64,000 bases of DNA from an uncultured Alphaproteobacteria bacterium (GTDB taxonomy: Bacteria > Pseudomonadota > Alphaproteobacteria > MPNO01 > UBA2964). The notes below the pieces were generated by a model that searched no databases, was not told where the DNA came from, and saw only the letters and a list, made by a program, of their open reading frames with translations. Of the stretch, positions 9,532 to 19,124 are shown one piece after another. The translations under genes and the position numbers were made by a program. The stretch covers positions 3,759,180 through 3,823,179 of the forward strand of contig OX638326.1 in the NCBI GenBank assembly GCA_951812775.1, in the 5' to 3' direction. Position 1 is the first letter of the stretch. Every line of letters begins with the position of its first letter.

Positions 9532-10810
9532 ATGAACGATACTCCGCGCGACGACATACCGTGGCAGACTCAAGCCGCGATCTATGGCGCAGGTGTATTC
9601 AGTTTTACAATGGTGCTGATCTCTACGCTGATCATGCCGCTGTTAGCCATTAGACTGACAGATTCTGCCTTTTTGATCGGCCTGATCGTTGGCTCCCGGT
9701 ATTTTTTGACATTGGTTTTATCGATCCACGGTGGAGCCTTGATGGACCGCTTAGGTACCAGGCGGATCATGATAGCATTTGCGGTAATCGCAGTTGTTGC
9801 GCCGTTTTTGTTCCCTCTCGCTTTGCTCTTACCTGTTGCGACAGCGATCCCAGTTATCATCCTTTTGCAAATGGTCGCGGGTGTTTCAGATGCGATGGTT
9901 TGGGTTGGTGCCCAGGCGCTAAGTGGGCACGTCATGAAGGGTCGTCGACGGTACGTTGGCCGGATGACATCAATTGTAAGGTTTGGTGCTTTTTTTGGCC
10001 CGACCCTTTTCGGTCTCATGTGGGATCACACCGGAATATGGCTAACGTTTGCGCTCATGGGTGTTTGGTCTGCTATTGGCCTTTATTGCGTTCTTAAAAT
10101 ACCGCGGTCGTCTGAGGAATCTGAGATTGTGCACGATGCTCCCGTTCGCTTGGCTGACCTTGTTCCCCGTATCGCCGACTATCTTAGCGCGTTTCGCTTA
10201 ATCGCGATTCCGGCAGTTGCTCTCATTTTATTGGTGACAATGGTGAGAATTGGGGCAACGGGAGTCCAAAGCTCATTTTATGTCGTGTTCTTAAAGGAAG
10301 TTGAGATTTCGGCGGCTGCAATTGGATTTTTAATCGGCTTTGCCCAACTCATAGCCAGTGGCGGGTCACTTCTTGCGTCGCCACTGGCGCGTGTAGTGCA
10401 TCCTCATTGGCTCACTATCTGTGCTGTATTTATGACAGTCGTGACAATTTCGATAACACCTGTTCTTGTTTTTGGGGCGCCGGTTTGGGTTACGTTGTTC
10501 TTGCTGGCGACGGCGATTGGGTTACGTGGTCTTTGCTTGGGAATTAGTCAACCTATGGAGATTTCCGTACTGGGACGGGCAGTTGCCAGCACGGAACAGG
10601 GAAAAGGAGCGGGGTTAAGAACAGGGGTTAAGAACAACTGTCAACCGGCTAGCAAGCAGTGTCGTCCCTCCTCTGATGGGTGCGGTTGCCGAATTTGTCG
10701 GTATTCGTGACAGTTTTTTTGTTATGGGCGTAGGGCTCTTAATAATTTTGGCATGTGCAGTCGTATTCGTGTCACGGAACCCCGATTTGGGTCATTCCAG
10801 CAGGGGATAA
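9532..10810 (+). pseudogene. MFS transporter, copy 1, broken by a 13-bp tandem duplication
   Basis: A twelve-helix major facilitator with the loop motif GGALMDRLGTRRIM (about residues 65-78). The frame runs to 10710, but the last 30 residues are non-hydrophobic and unlike the paralogues. GGGGTTAAGAACA occurs twice in direct succession (10611-10623, 10624-10636). With one copy removed the frame reads AGLRTTVNRLASSVVPPLMG and continues to a TAA at 10808-10810, three bases before the next gene. This matches GLRNTANRLAGVIVPFIMG in copy 2. It is therefore a duplication-frameshift allele of one member of a three-gene tandem family. Confidence 0.85.
10611..10636 (+). repeat. 13-bp exact tandem duplication inside MFS copy 1
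   Basis: Two adjacent copies of GGGGTTAAGAACA. Thirteen bases shift the frame by one, and loss of one copy restores the predicted last two membrane helices of the transporter. It lies at the conserved QGxxxGLR segment. Confidence 0.95.
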
Positions 10811-10813
10811 CCC

Positions 10814-12034
10814 ATGGTGAAACCGGACACGCCCGTCATCCCGATTAAGACGCAACTCGCCGTTTACGGCTGCGGCATGTTTGCTAACAGCATGTCGGTA
10901 ATATCGGGAATTATTGTTCCGCTTTGGGTGGTCACTTTTGAATCTTCGGCTATTCTCCTCGGCATCGTTTTTAGCGCCCGTCATTTCCTTCCCTTGATCC
11001 TGTCCATCCACGGCGGTGCTTTGATGGATCGTTTAGGGACCAGACGCGTGATGTTGATATTTGCTGTTGTTAACGCTGCCGTCCCACTTATTTTTCCGAC
11101 AATGCCTTTCGTGTGGGCGGCAATTTTTCTCCAAATGCTTGCCGGTTTGTCGACATCCATGGGGTGGATGGGAGCACAAACACTGATCGGCCAGGTCATG
11201 AAGGGTAGTGCGGTCCATGCCGGTCGACTCTCCTTTTCATTAAGACTGGGTCATCTGATAGGTCCCCCAATGATCGGCGTGGCCTGGGATATCGGAGGGG
11301 CCTGGGTAGCATTCTCTGTAATGGGCGTGTGGGCTTCGTTTGGTTTTTTCTCTGCCTTGGCCCTACCGTCACCAACGCTAAACTCGCATCAAGTGGAGAA
11401 GGTTACGATATCTGCTCTGGCTCCGCGATGGGGCGACTACGTTGCGGCTTTTCGTATGCTCGCAATCTCTGCCGTCTTTTTTGTCGTCATTGCTACGATG
11501 TTGCGCAATGCAGGAAATGTTGTTCAAACCGGTTTCTATGTTGTGTATCTTGATGACGTCACTGGCCTATCGGGAATATTGATCGGCGTCCTCACATCAG
11601 CTGCTGCTGTCGTTGGTGGAGTAGGCTCACTGTCCGTTGGACACCTATTACGCTTTTGGTCCGCCCACTGGTTATTGCTGGCCACGGTAGCTGGCTCCGT
11701 CATTTTTGTCTGTGTTACGCCGTTACTAGGGGCGTTTGCATTTCTGCTTGTTGCAAGCGCGCTGCGCGGTGCTTCGTTGGGTATAAGTCAGCCGCTTATG
11801 ATTTCGATTCTAGCGAAAGCGAGCGGCTCAAATGTTCAGGGAACCAGTGTGGGACTTCGCAATACTGCCAATCGACTGGCGGGGGTGATTGTCCCTTTCA
11901 TAATGGGCGTCTTGATCGAGCTGTTTGGAATGGCGAACGGCTTTTACGCTATTGGTATGATTGTCGTCGTTATGCTTATCGCAACTGGATTTTGGCTCAA
12001 GAAGCATCCGGAAATAACAAATGTCAGCCAGTAG
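10814..12034 (+). CDS. MFS transporter, copy 2 (intact)
   Basis: A 406-residue major facilitator with about twelve membrane helices and the loop motif GGALMDRLGTRRVM, nearly the same as in its neighbours. It starts three bases after the repaired stop of copy 1, so the family forms one operon. Paralogue alignment by eye is good over the whole length, including SLGISQPLMISILAKA and the QGTSVGLRNTANRLAG segment where copies 1 and 3 are damaged. It is the only full-length copy. The transported compound is unknown; the nearby class II aldolase suggests small organic acids or sugars, as inference only. Confidence 0.85.
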   Translation: MVKPDTPVIPIKTQLAVYGCGMFANSMSVISGIIVPLWVVTFESSAILLGIVFSARHFLPLILSIHGGALMDRLGTRRVMLIFAVVNAAVPLIFPTMPFVWAAIFLQMLAGLSTSMGWMGAQTLIGQVMKGSAVHAGRLSFSLRLGHLIGPPMIGVAWDIGGAWVAFSVMGVWASFGFFSALALPSPTLNSHQVEKVTISALAPRWGDYVAAFRMLAISAVFFVVIATMLRNAGNVVQTGFYVVYLDDVTGLSGILIGVLTSAAAVVGGVGSLSVGHLLRFWSAHWLLLATVAGSVIFVCVTPLLGAFAFLLVASALRGASLGISQPLMISILAKASGSNVQGTSVGLRNTANRLAGVIVPFIMGVLIELFGMANGFYAIGMIVVVMLIATGFWLKKHPEITNVSQ

Positions 12035-12052
12035 CGACGAAAAACCTGTGAC

Positions 12053-13274
12053 ATGACTGAAAAAATACCATGGCGCATACAAGCCGGAGTTTATGGCTCA
12101 GCGGCCTTTAGTAATACCATGCCCAATATGGTTGGGTGATCGTCCCGATCTGGCTACTGCAGCAGGGGGTTCCCGGCTGGCTAATTGGAATTACGATTGG
12201 TTGTCGACATATCGGCCCGATGCTGTTGGCAATACATGGTGGGGCTGTCATCGATCGCCTCGGCGCACGTCGTGTCATGATTGTCTTGGCGACGATCAGC
12301 GCTGTCACACCACTGTTGTATCCGGTCACGCCTTTTATCTGGGCGATCATAGTTTTGCAGTTGGTCACCGGGCTTGTGGATAGTCTTGGTTGGGTTGGTG
12401 CCCAAACATTAGTGACCAGGGTGATGAAGGGTGACGCCACCTATACGGGCCGGATGTCATTTTGTACCCGCCTCGGATTGCTAATTGGGCCGGCGATAAG
12501 TGGTGTCGCCTGGGATCATCTCGGTCCTTGGGGTGGATTCGGATTAATTGGTTTGTGGTCAGCAGGGATTCTTTATTCAGTACTCATTTTGCCGTCGGAT
12601 ATTGATCACCAAGCCGATGGCAAATCTGAAGAGCAAAATAAGCAATGGTCGATGAGAATGCTTATTCCCCAGCCGGCTGACTACATTGCCGCCTTTAAAC
12701 TTCTTGTTTTACCAACGATATTTTTTGTAATGGCAATGTCGCTATTGCGACATTTAGGTGGCGGCATTCAGGCTTCTTTTTATGGCGTTCATTTAAAAGA
12801 TATTGGAATTTCTGCGACCACAATCGGATTGTTAATTTCTATTAATGGTGCCTTTGGCTTGGTGGGCTCATTGTCGGCCGCTCCATTGCAACGATATTTT
12901 CGTGCTCATACGTTGCTGCTGTTTCTCGTGACAGGATCCATAGCATTCGTTGCAATTACCCCTTTGCTTGGCGACAACGTGACATCTCTGATGTTGGCAT
13001 CGGGTGCGCGTGGTTGGGCCATGGCCGCGAGCTTAGTCTTCCTAATCTTGATGATTGCCCGCTATGCAGATACAGACATACAGACATGCAGGGAAAAGCG
13101 ATGGGGCTCAGGGTAACACTTAATCAGATGACTTGGTTTGCCGTCCCTATAGTAATGGGGGTTGTGGCCGAAATATTTGGGCGCGAACTAAGTTTTTATG
13201 TAGTTGGTCTAACAGCGACTGTTATGATTGTGGTGCTCGGATTGTGGGCGAGCTGGCGGAATATCTTTATGTGA
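12053..13274 (+). pseudogene. MFS transporter, copy 3, broken twice
   Basis: The expected start at 12053 reads MTEKIPWRIQAGVYGSAAFS and hits TGA at 12137. The rest of the protein lies in another frame from 12136 (IVPIWLLQQGVPGWLIG). One extra G in the GGG at 12134-12136 would join them and match copies 1 and 2. The second lesion is an exact 8-bp duplication (TACAGACA twice, 13071-13086). Without it the frame reads RYADTDMQGKAMGLRVTLNQ and continues to 13274, as in the paralogues. The motif GGAVIDRLGARRVM is present. Two independent lesions suggest real loss of function, though the first could be a sequencing error. Confidence 0.82.
13071..13086 (+). repeat. 8-bp exact tandem duplication inside MFS copy 3
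   Basis: Two adjacent copies of TACAGACA. Removing one restores the transporter frame at the same conserved QGxxxGLR segment that is hit by the 13-bp duplication in copy 1. Confidence 0.93.
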
Positions 13275-13318
13275 TATGTTTCAAGACAATGGCTGTTTTG
13301 AAGTTTAGCGCAGTGTTG

Positions 13319-14269
13319 TCACGCGACGTCTTGTTGAGACAAAGTATTTGATATAGCTGCTGAAATTTCATTGGCAGCTTTGCTGGTCTTGTCGCTATCT
13401 TTGAGTGCAAGTCGTATCGACATCGCAAGTTCGGGGAGGAGTTTGAGGTCTTTGCCCTCCGGGCAGTTGAACGCAAGTTCGAGGCGGCGTGCGACAGTAA
13501 TTATGGTTTCGAACAGGTTCCGGATCACTTCGTATTTTGTGCCTCGAATGCGGCGAATCGAGTCTTCGCCGGTGCTCACAAGGTCTTGTAAATGACCGAT
13601 TAAAGGTCCGTCGACATTATCTTCTTCATAGGCGGACAAAATTTTCTTGGTCAAGTATCCAATGTGGCTGCCATTTCTAATAATCTTATCGAGATTTACT
13701 TTGGCGATCGCCGCATCGAGCATATTTTGCGAAGCATTGGTGTTATCTTCCCCCATAATTTTGGACTGTAAGACATTCGGCACATCAACAGTTTCAAGGG
13801 CATCAGTGCCTGGCCTGGCGGAAGTTCTGCGGTCCGGGCCGATATAGTTTGACGTGACAACGAATGGTTTTCTGTTGAACACAAGTGTTTCGATACGTTT
13901 GGCCAATTGTCCGCGTGAAGCCGGCTGGATAAGAAGGTCATCAGCGCCAGCGTCGAGTGCTTGATGGACGAGAGCTTCTGAAGGTTGCCATGTTGTGACG
14001 ATTATAGACATGAACGGATTCGTGCCGATCCGGTGATGCCGGATATCGTCCAGCGTTTCACGAATGTTTCCATCTGGCAGGTCGAATTCAGTAATCATCA
14101 ATTCTGGTGGGCGTGTTTCGAGTACCTTCAAAATTTCGGCATTACTCGCCGCTGTCCTGATTTCCCGGAATTCGAGATCAGTTAAGGTTTGTCGAAGGCT
14201 GGAACTGTTCTGTGTGCGAGGCGAGACCAGCAAAAGATCGACACGGTTATAGAATGTGCGAGTATTCAT
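13319..14269 (-). CDS. CheY-like receiver-domain protein with altered phosphorylation site
   Basis: A 316-residue protein. Residues about 9-125 have receiver-domain layout, with the hydrophobic strands LLLVS, LMITEF and SIIVTTW and the segment ALDAGADDLLIQP. The residues needed for phosphorylation look replaced: the acidic pair after strand 1 reads SPR, the usual phospho-acceptor Asp four residues before the Pro is Glu in TEFDLPDG, and the Lys before the cis-Pro is Gln. The linker contains IGPDRRTS, common after receiver domains in alphaproteobacteria. The C-terminal 150 residues are helical and unrecognised. A phosphorylation-independent regulator is the likely role. Confidence 0.7.
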   Translation of the reverse strand: MNTRTFYNRVDLLLVSPRTQNSSSLRQTLTDLEFREIRTAASNAEILKVLETRPPELMITEFDLPDGNIRETLDDIRHHRIGTNPFMSIIVTTWQPSEALVHQALDAGADDLLIQPASRGQLAKRIETLVFNRKPFVVTSNYIGPDRRTSARPGTDALETVDVPNVLQSKIMGEDNTNASQNMLDAAIAKVNLDKIIRNGSHIGYLTKKILSAYEEDNVDGPLIGHLQDLVSTGEDSIRRIRGTKYEVIRNLFETIITVARRLELAFNCPEGKDLKLLPELAMSIRLALKDSDKTSKAANEISAAISNTLSQQDVA

Positions 14270-14460
14270 ACCAATTCAACTTAACCCGTTTCCTGTCGGT
14301 TTATCTCTCCAGCCTCTCAAACTAGAATTAAGAAATTACTATGGATTCGAATAATATTTTTAGGAAGCATTTGAATAAAAAGAAAAATTTAGAGTTGTAT
14401 GATTAAGTCCGCATCCCAATTTTCTGCCAATCCGTTTGTTTGTATTCTGTTTGACGGAAT

Positions 14461-14943
14461 ATGCTTGCCGAAATACAATTTGGCGCAGTGATGAAAAATT
14501 CAGAACCATTGCATCCAGGGCGAATCCTATTAGAACGAGCGATGGAGCCCCTTGGGATTAGCCGCAATCAGTTGGCTAGGGATATTGATGTTCCGGTTGG
14601 ACGAATTAGTGATATTACCAATGGTAAGCGCGGGATCACGGCGGATACGGCGCTACGTTTTGGCCGGTATTTTGATACTGGGCCAGAGCTTTGGTTAAGA
14701 CTTCAAGCGGAGTATGACCTCCACGTTGCACGGAATACGACATGGTCGGAAATCGAAAAACGAGTTCGGGTTCTTAACACACCTTCGGCGCAGTCTTCGC
14801 CAATGAGCAGCTCTACTGGCTCGCCCAGTTCGGAAGCATTAGCGTCAAATAACTCCAATACGATGGAGCCAACATCTTCGACAGCCAAAGATGATGGTGA
14901 TGGTCCTAATAACATGGGTATTCCGCCTGCGCCCAAGGACTAA
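14461..14943 (+). CDS. higA: HigA-family antitoxin-like XRE regulator without a toxin partner
   Basis: Residues about 11-100 match the HigA/VapI helix-turn-helix family: LHPGRILLERAMEPLGIS, then NQLARDIDVPVGRISDI and NGKRGITADTALRFGRYF. An in-frame ATG at 14491 (MKNSEPLHPG) may be the true start. After residue 105 comes a tail of about 55 residues rich in Ser, Thr, Pro and Asn, unusual for HigA. No HigB-like RelE toxin ORF lies within 190 bases upstream or downstream. It may be an orphan antitoxin turned into a stand-alone repressor. Confidence 0.75.
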   Translation: MLAEIQFGAVMKNSEPLHPGRILLERAMEPLGISRNQLARDIDVPVGRISDITNGKRGITADTALRFGRYFDTGPELWLRLQAEYDLHVARNTTWSEIEKRVRVLNTPSAQSSPMSSSTGSPSSEALASNNSNTMEPTSSTAKDDGDGPNNMGIPPAPKD

Positions 14944-15083
14944 ATGGTCGTTTCCTGATTCTCAAAAGTTTCAAGTCGTCGGCAAATTCGCTGAATAGAT
15001 AATTTCTATAAAAGGAAGCGAATTTATCGAATTGAAGATTGTCGACGACTCGTTGACGCCTCACGTCGTTTTGCCAAATACAA

Positions 15084-15836
15084 CTACCTGAAAATATTTA
15101 TTTCTTTGAAAAGAACGCTCTCTACAGAAGTGTCTCCAGCTTCCTTAACAGCGTTGCGTAGTTTTTGTTTGATTGCTTCCGTATCGAGATGGGCGCTGCC
15201 ATCACGCGCTTGCATACGGCTCAAATCCGCAGCCACTTTGGTGACGATGTCGGATAGTTTTTTGTCCATCATCTCGGTCTGTTGGCTATTCTGAACTTCC
15301 AGCCCTACTCTGATTTGAATAGTGCGATTCCCCGTCGAGGTTCGATAGCTCGTTGTGACAGCGGGCAACTCGTAAATTATGCCGGAATTGTGGCTATCTA
15401 TTTTAGCGCTTACCGAGCTCAAAGCACCGGTTATCTGGTCGCCAAAGAAGTAGGCGAGGGCGGCGTTTCCTGCGAGAATAATGGCAACAGTTGCTGCAAG
15501 CATTGCGCCGCGTCGGTTCTCAGGTTCTTCGTCGTAATACTCGTATTTATCTGATTTTCTTGTAGGTATAGGTCGTTTGGTGCCCTCTTCAGATGCCTTT
15601 TTTGAACGTTCAACTTTGTCGTCCTGCTTGTAATAGCTGAAGATTGTTTTTTCGCTAAATATGCCATCTTCCTCGACATAGACTTCTTCAATAACTCTTA
15701 CGCCGTCATAAATCCTGTTACCGGCGAGTTGGTTTGCGGTTGTCAGGGCGGACTCCCGTTCTACGGATCGCGATTCAGTAGTCCAGTTCCCTCTCTGGAG
15801 GATTCGCACTTCGTAGTTGTTTGCACCCATCGACAT
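15084..15836 (-). CDS. FliL-like single-pass membrane protein of unknown function
   Basis: A 250-residue protein. Residues 1-80 form a basic/acidic cytoplasmic domain (NYEVRILQRGNWTTESRSVE). One membrane helix follows at about 111-131, and a periplasmic domain carries IQIRVGLEVQ, a regularly spaced helix and a final hydrophobic strand. The short domain after a single helix, with a conserved-looking beta strand and long helix, resembles FliL, but no flagellar gene is nearby. It is transcribed away from the oxidoreductase gene through an AT-rich gap. Confidence 0.5.
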   Translation of the reverse strand: MSMGANNYEVRILQRGNWTTESRSVERESALTTANQLAGNRIYDGVRVIEEVYVEEDGIFSEKTIFSYYKQDDKVERSKKASEEGTKRPIPTRKSDKYEYYDEEPENRRGAMLAATVAIILAGNAALAYFFGDQITGALSSVSAKIDSHNSGIIYELPAVTTSYRTSTGNRTIQIRVGLEVQNSQQTEMMDKKLSDIVTKVAADLSRMQARDGSAHLDTEAIKQKLRNAVKEAGDTSVESVLFKEINIFR

Positions 15837-16052
15837 AACGGTATTCCTTAAATTACGTAGGTATAAAAGTATTTTTATTATTTAATGAGTGCAAGTAATA
15901 TCAAATAAAATAAATTTAGTATTTATTCATAAATAAATATAAATGTAATAATTAAATTAAATAAAATTTTATATGTTTTTTTCTTTTAAATCGGTAACTC
16001 TGGTCAATCTTGCGTCCAGTCTTTCGGCGCGGTACGAAACGAGCTCTAAATT
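15837..16052. promoter_or_regulatory. AT-rich divergent intergenic region
   Basis: Much of this 216-base gap, especially 15880-15990, consists almost wholly of A and T, far from the roughly even composition around it. It separates two divergent genes and probably holds both promoters. Nucleoid-protein binding is an inference. No ORF or RNA gene was seen. Confidence 0.5.
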
Positions 16053-16076
16053 GTGAATGTGACAAAGGTTAGCAGG

Positions 16077-17201
16077 ATGGCTGATTTAGTTGAAGCAGTC
16101 GTGATAGGGGCTGGCGTTGTTGGGCTTGCTGTCGCCCGTCGTCTCGCTATGGCAGGACGCGAGGTGATCGTCCTGGAAGCCGCGGATGCAATAGGGACCG
16201 AAACCAGCTCAAGAAACAGCGAAGTTATCCACGCTGGAATTTACTATCCCAAGGACAGTTGGAAGGCCCGGTTTTGCGTCGCGGGAAAAAAGGCACTTTA
16301 CAAATATTGCCAAACGCACGGTGTGGAACATCAAAATTGCGGAAAGTTCATTGTCGCAACCAATGAAGAGCAAATTTCTGAGCTTGAGCGCTTAAAGCAT
16401 GCGGCGACAACCAACGGGGTTCCCGATCTGGAATGGCGAACGCCAGCAGAAGTTAGCGCAGAGGAACCAGCAGTATTTTGTGTCAAAGCGTTATGGTCCC
16501 CTTCGACCGGTATCATAGATAGTCATGGTTTGATGCTTGCCTATCAGGGGGATGCTGAAGCGGCGGGGGCGATGATTGCATTTCATGCACCTGTTGTAAG
16601 TGGTTCAATTGAAAGTGATGGGATTGTCCTGACAACGGGTGGAGAGGCACCCGCGATACTTAAAGCACAAATTGTTGTGAATGCCGCTGGTCTGCACGCG
16701 CAAAAAACGGCGTCCTCCATCGACGGTATACCGAAAGAATCGATCCCGCCCTGTTTCTACGCCAAAGGAAATTACTATTCACTTGTCGGCAAACCGCCGT
16801 TCAGACGACCGATCTACCCGGTACCCGAAAAAGCGGGGCTTGGCGTCCATGTAACCGTTGATCTAGGCGGCCAGGTCCGTTTTGGCCCTGATGTCGCATG
16901 GATTGATGAGCTAAATTATGATGTTGATCCGGCACGCGCTGATGCCTTTTATTCTGCCGTTCGGGCCTATTACCCCGATTTGCCGGATGGATCTATTCAA
17001 CCAGGTTATTCTGGCATTCGGCCGAAGCTGCAGGCCCCGGGGGAGGCGGCGCGGGATTTCCTGGTACAGGGAGCGAGTGAACACGGTATCCGCAGTTTGG
17101 TGAATTTATACGGTATTGAATCCCCGGGATTGACAGCCTCTTTGGCGATTGCGGATCACGTTGCAATGCTGCTCGGAATCAATGAACCGGGTGAAATTTG
17201 A
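16077..17201 (+). CDS. FAD-dependent oxidoreductase, L-2-hydroxyglutarate oxidase-like
   Basis: A 374-residue flavoprotein of the DAO family. The ATG at 16077 places the FAD-binding motif AVVIGAGVVGLAVARRLA close to the N-terminus; an in-frame GTG at 16053 is an alternative. TSSRNSEVIHAGIYY is characteristic of LhgO-type L-2-hydroxyglutarate dehydrogenases, and YGIESPGLTASLAIADHVA near the end is the usual C-terminal FAD-contact segment. Such enzymes oxidise L-2-hydroxyglutarate to 2-oxoglutarate and pass electrons to the quinone pool. The family match is good; the exact substrate is inferred. Confidence 0.82.
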   Translation: MADLVEAVVIGAGVVGLAVARRLAMAGREVIVLEAADAIGTETSSRNSEVIHAGIYYPKDSWKARFCVAGKKALYKYCQTHGVEHQNCGKFIVATNEEQISELERLKHAATTNGVPDLEWRTPAEVSAEEPAVFCVKALWSPSTGIIDSHGLMLAYQGDAEAAGAMIAFHAPVVSGSIESDGIVLTTGGEAPAILKAQIVVNAAGLHAQKTASSIDGIPKESIPPCFYAKGNYYSLVGKPPFRRPIYPVPEKAGLGVHVTVDLGGQVRFGPDVAWIDELNYDVDPARADAFYSAVRAYYPDLPDGSIQPGYSGIRPKLQAPGEAARDFLVQGASEHGIRSLVNLYGIESPGLTASLAIADHVAMLLGINEPGEI

Positions 17202-17415
17202 ACAAAAAATTTACCGCTGCCGCCGTTAAACGGTCTTGACAAAAAAACGGTGAATGTCCAAATCCTACCCTGCCTTTTTTTAGGGGTTGGTTTGGCGAGT
17301 TGATTTTTGTCGGATTCTCTTAAGTAAAGCCAAAAGAGAAAGATGATGAAGGTTGATAACCGCCCCAATTAATGGCGCGAAACAACTGCCGTGAGAACGG
17401 TGAAAATGGGAGGAG

Positions 17416-18369
17416 ATGCAGGCAATGGATCGCATGCTCCAAATTGAGGGGCTAACGAAGCAGTTCGGTTCGTTTACTGCCGTCGACAATATAAGTTTCA
17501 GCGTAAACCGTGGTGAAGTGCTCGGGTTTCTTGGACCCAATGGTGCTGGCAAGACTACGGCAATGCGGATGGTGACAGGTTTTCTGACACCAACTTCTGG
17601 AACTGCCTATGTCGGAGGTCACGACGTAACAGCCGAGCCTTTGGAGGTTAAACGGCGTATCGGGTATTTACCCGAAGGCGCTCCTTTGTATGAAGATATG
17701 ACGCCCAGTGAGTTGCTGGCTTTTATTTCTGATGTGCGGGGTCTGTCCGGCGCCAGTAAACGAGAAGCAATCTCAAGCGCGGCAAGTCGAATTAATATTG
17801 AACACGTCATGCATCAGGCAATTGGTACCTTGTCTAAAGGGTACAAGCGACGCGTTGGTATCGCGCAGGCAATTCTGCATGACCCTGAAATTCTCATTCT
17901 GGACGAACCAACCGATGGTCTGGATCCGAACCAGAAGCACGAGGTACGGAAGCTTATAAATGAGATGGCCAAGGACAAGGTTATCGTAATTTCAACCCAT
18001 CTTCTTGATGAGGTAGACACGGTTTGCAGCAGGGCAATTGTAATTGCCCAGGGCAAGATCGTTGCAGACGGCACACCCGCTGACCTCGAAGCACGATCCG
18101 AATTACACAACGCTGTAACACTTCGCCTGCCGTCAACTCAGTCTGATAAGGCAAAAACGGCGATTGAAGCTGTTGCTGGTGTTGATCGTGTTGATGAAGC
18201 TTCGACACAGGGTGGCTCCATCACCATGACAGCCTATCCGAAGGATGGGCAAGTCGTGATTGATGAAGTGAGCGCGGCTCTAAAAGGTGCAGAGATTAGT
18301 GTACAGGAAATTCAGGCCGAACGCGGACGCCTCGACGAGGTATTCCGGCGTATTACAACGGCGGCCTAA
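17416..18369 (+). CDS. ABC transporter ATP-binding protein (GldA-like)
   Basis: A 317-residue ATPase with Walker A GPNGAGKTT (residues 40-48), ABC signature LSKGYKRRVGIAQ (about residues 139-151), and Walker B ILILDEPTDGLDP followed by the His switch in ISTHLLDEV. After about residue 220 comes the C-terminal extension usual for ATPases of ABC-2 type exporters. GGAGGAG ends right before the ATG at 17416, so the ATG at 17425 (MDRMLQIEGL) is the better-spaced start. It is the first gene of a four-gene operon with a permease, a GldG-like protein and a DUF4340 protein. Confidence 0.92.
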   Translation: MQAMDRMLQIEGLTKQFGSFTAVDNISFSVNRGEVLGFLGPNGAGKTTAMRMVTGFLTPTSGTAYVGGHDVTAEPLEVKRRIGYLPEGAPLYEDMTPSELLAFISDVRGLSGASKREAISSAASRINIEHVMHQAIGTLSKGYKRRVGIAQAILHDPEILILDEPTDGLDPNQKHEVRKLINEMAKDKVIVISTHLLDEVDTVCSRAIVIAQGKIVADGTPADLEARSELHNAVTLRLPSTQSDKAKTAIEAVAGVDRVDEASTQGGSITMTAYPKDGQVVIDEVSAALKGAEISVQEIQAERGRLDEVFRRITTAA

Positions 18370-18380
18370 CGGAGATAGTT

Positions 18381-19115
18381 ATGGGGACAAGTTGGGCAAT
18401 CTGTAAACGGGAATTGCGTGCTTATTTTACGACCCCGCTGGCCTATGTTTTTATTGTCATCTTTTTGGCATTGAACGGCGTGACAGCATTTTATTTTGGG
18501 GCGCTATTTGATCGTGGCCAAGCCGACATGCAGCCTCTATTCGGTTTTTTACCGTGGTTGTATCTCTTTCTTATTCCTGCGATTGCCATGCGACTATGGG
18601 CAGAAGAACGCAAAGCAGGAACACTTGAGCTTCTTATGACGTTGCCCGTTTCGACGTTCAATGCGGTTTTCGGAAAGTTTCTCGCGGCATGGATTTTTGC
18701 AGGCATCGCTTTGGCACTGACATTTCCAATTTGGATTACCGTCAACTATTTGGGGGACCCAGACAACGGCGTCATAATTGCCAGTTATCTTGGTGGCTTT
18801 CTGATGGCGGGGTCGTATCTCGCCATTGGTGGTTTCGTTTCATCGATGACGCGAAACCAGGTCATCGCCTTTGTGATCGGTGCCGCGGTTATCTTTCTGT
18901 TTATGATGAGTGGGCTGGAATTGGTTCAATCGGCATTCCGGGGCTGGGCACCTGATCTCGTTGTCGATCTGGTTCGCTCATATAGTTTTCTGGTTCATTA
19001 CGATGCTATCGTGCGTGGCGTAATTGATATTCGTGACATGATTTTCTTCGTGTCCATCATTGGTGTCTTCCTTTTTGCAAACATGGTCGTCGTAGACCTT
19101 AAGAAAGGGGCGTAG
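18381..19115 (+). CDS. ABC-2 type transporter permease
   Basis: A 244-residue membrane protein with six hydrophobic segments, starting 12 bases after the ATPase stop. The start ICKRELRAYFTTPLAYVF is typical of ABC-2 permeases paired with GldA/NosF-like ATPases, and RLWAEERKAGTLELLMTLPV is the conserved cytoplasmic loop that contacts the ATPase. It probably forms the membrane channel of the complex together with the GldG-like subunit. Confidence 0.9.
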   Translation: MGTSWAICKRELRAYFTTPLAYVFIVIFLALNGVTAFYFGALFDRGQADMQPLFGFLPWLYLFLIPAIAMRLWAEERKAGTLELLMTLPVSTFNAVFGKFLAAWIFAGIALALTFPIWITVNYLGDPDNGVIIASYLGGFLMAGSYLAIGGFVSSMTRNQVIAFVIGAAVIFLFMMSGLELVQSAFRGWAPDLVVDLVRSYSFLVHYDAIVRGVIDIRDMIFFVSIIGVFLFANMVVVDLKKGA

Positions 19116-19124
19116 GGGCTGATC

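Noticed and set aside
12093..12383. Separate gene overlapping MFS copy 3
   Set aside because: The 96-residue frame is a Cys- and Trp-rich shadow of the transporter frame.
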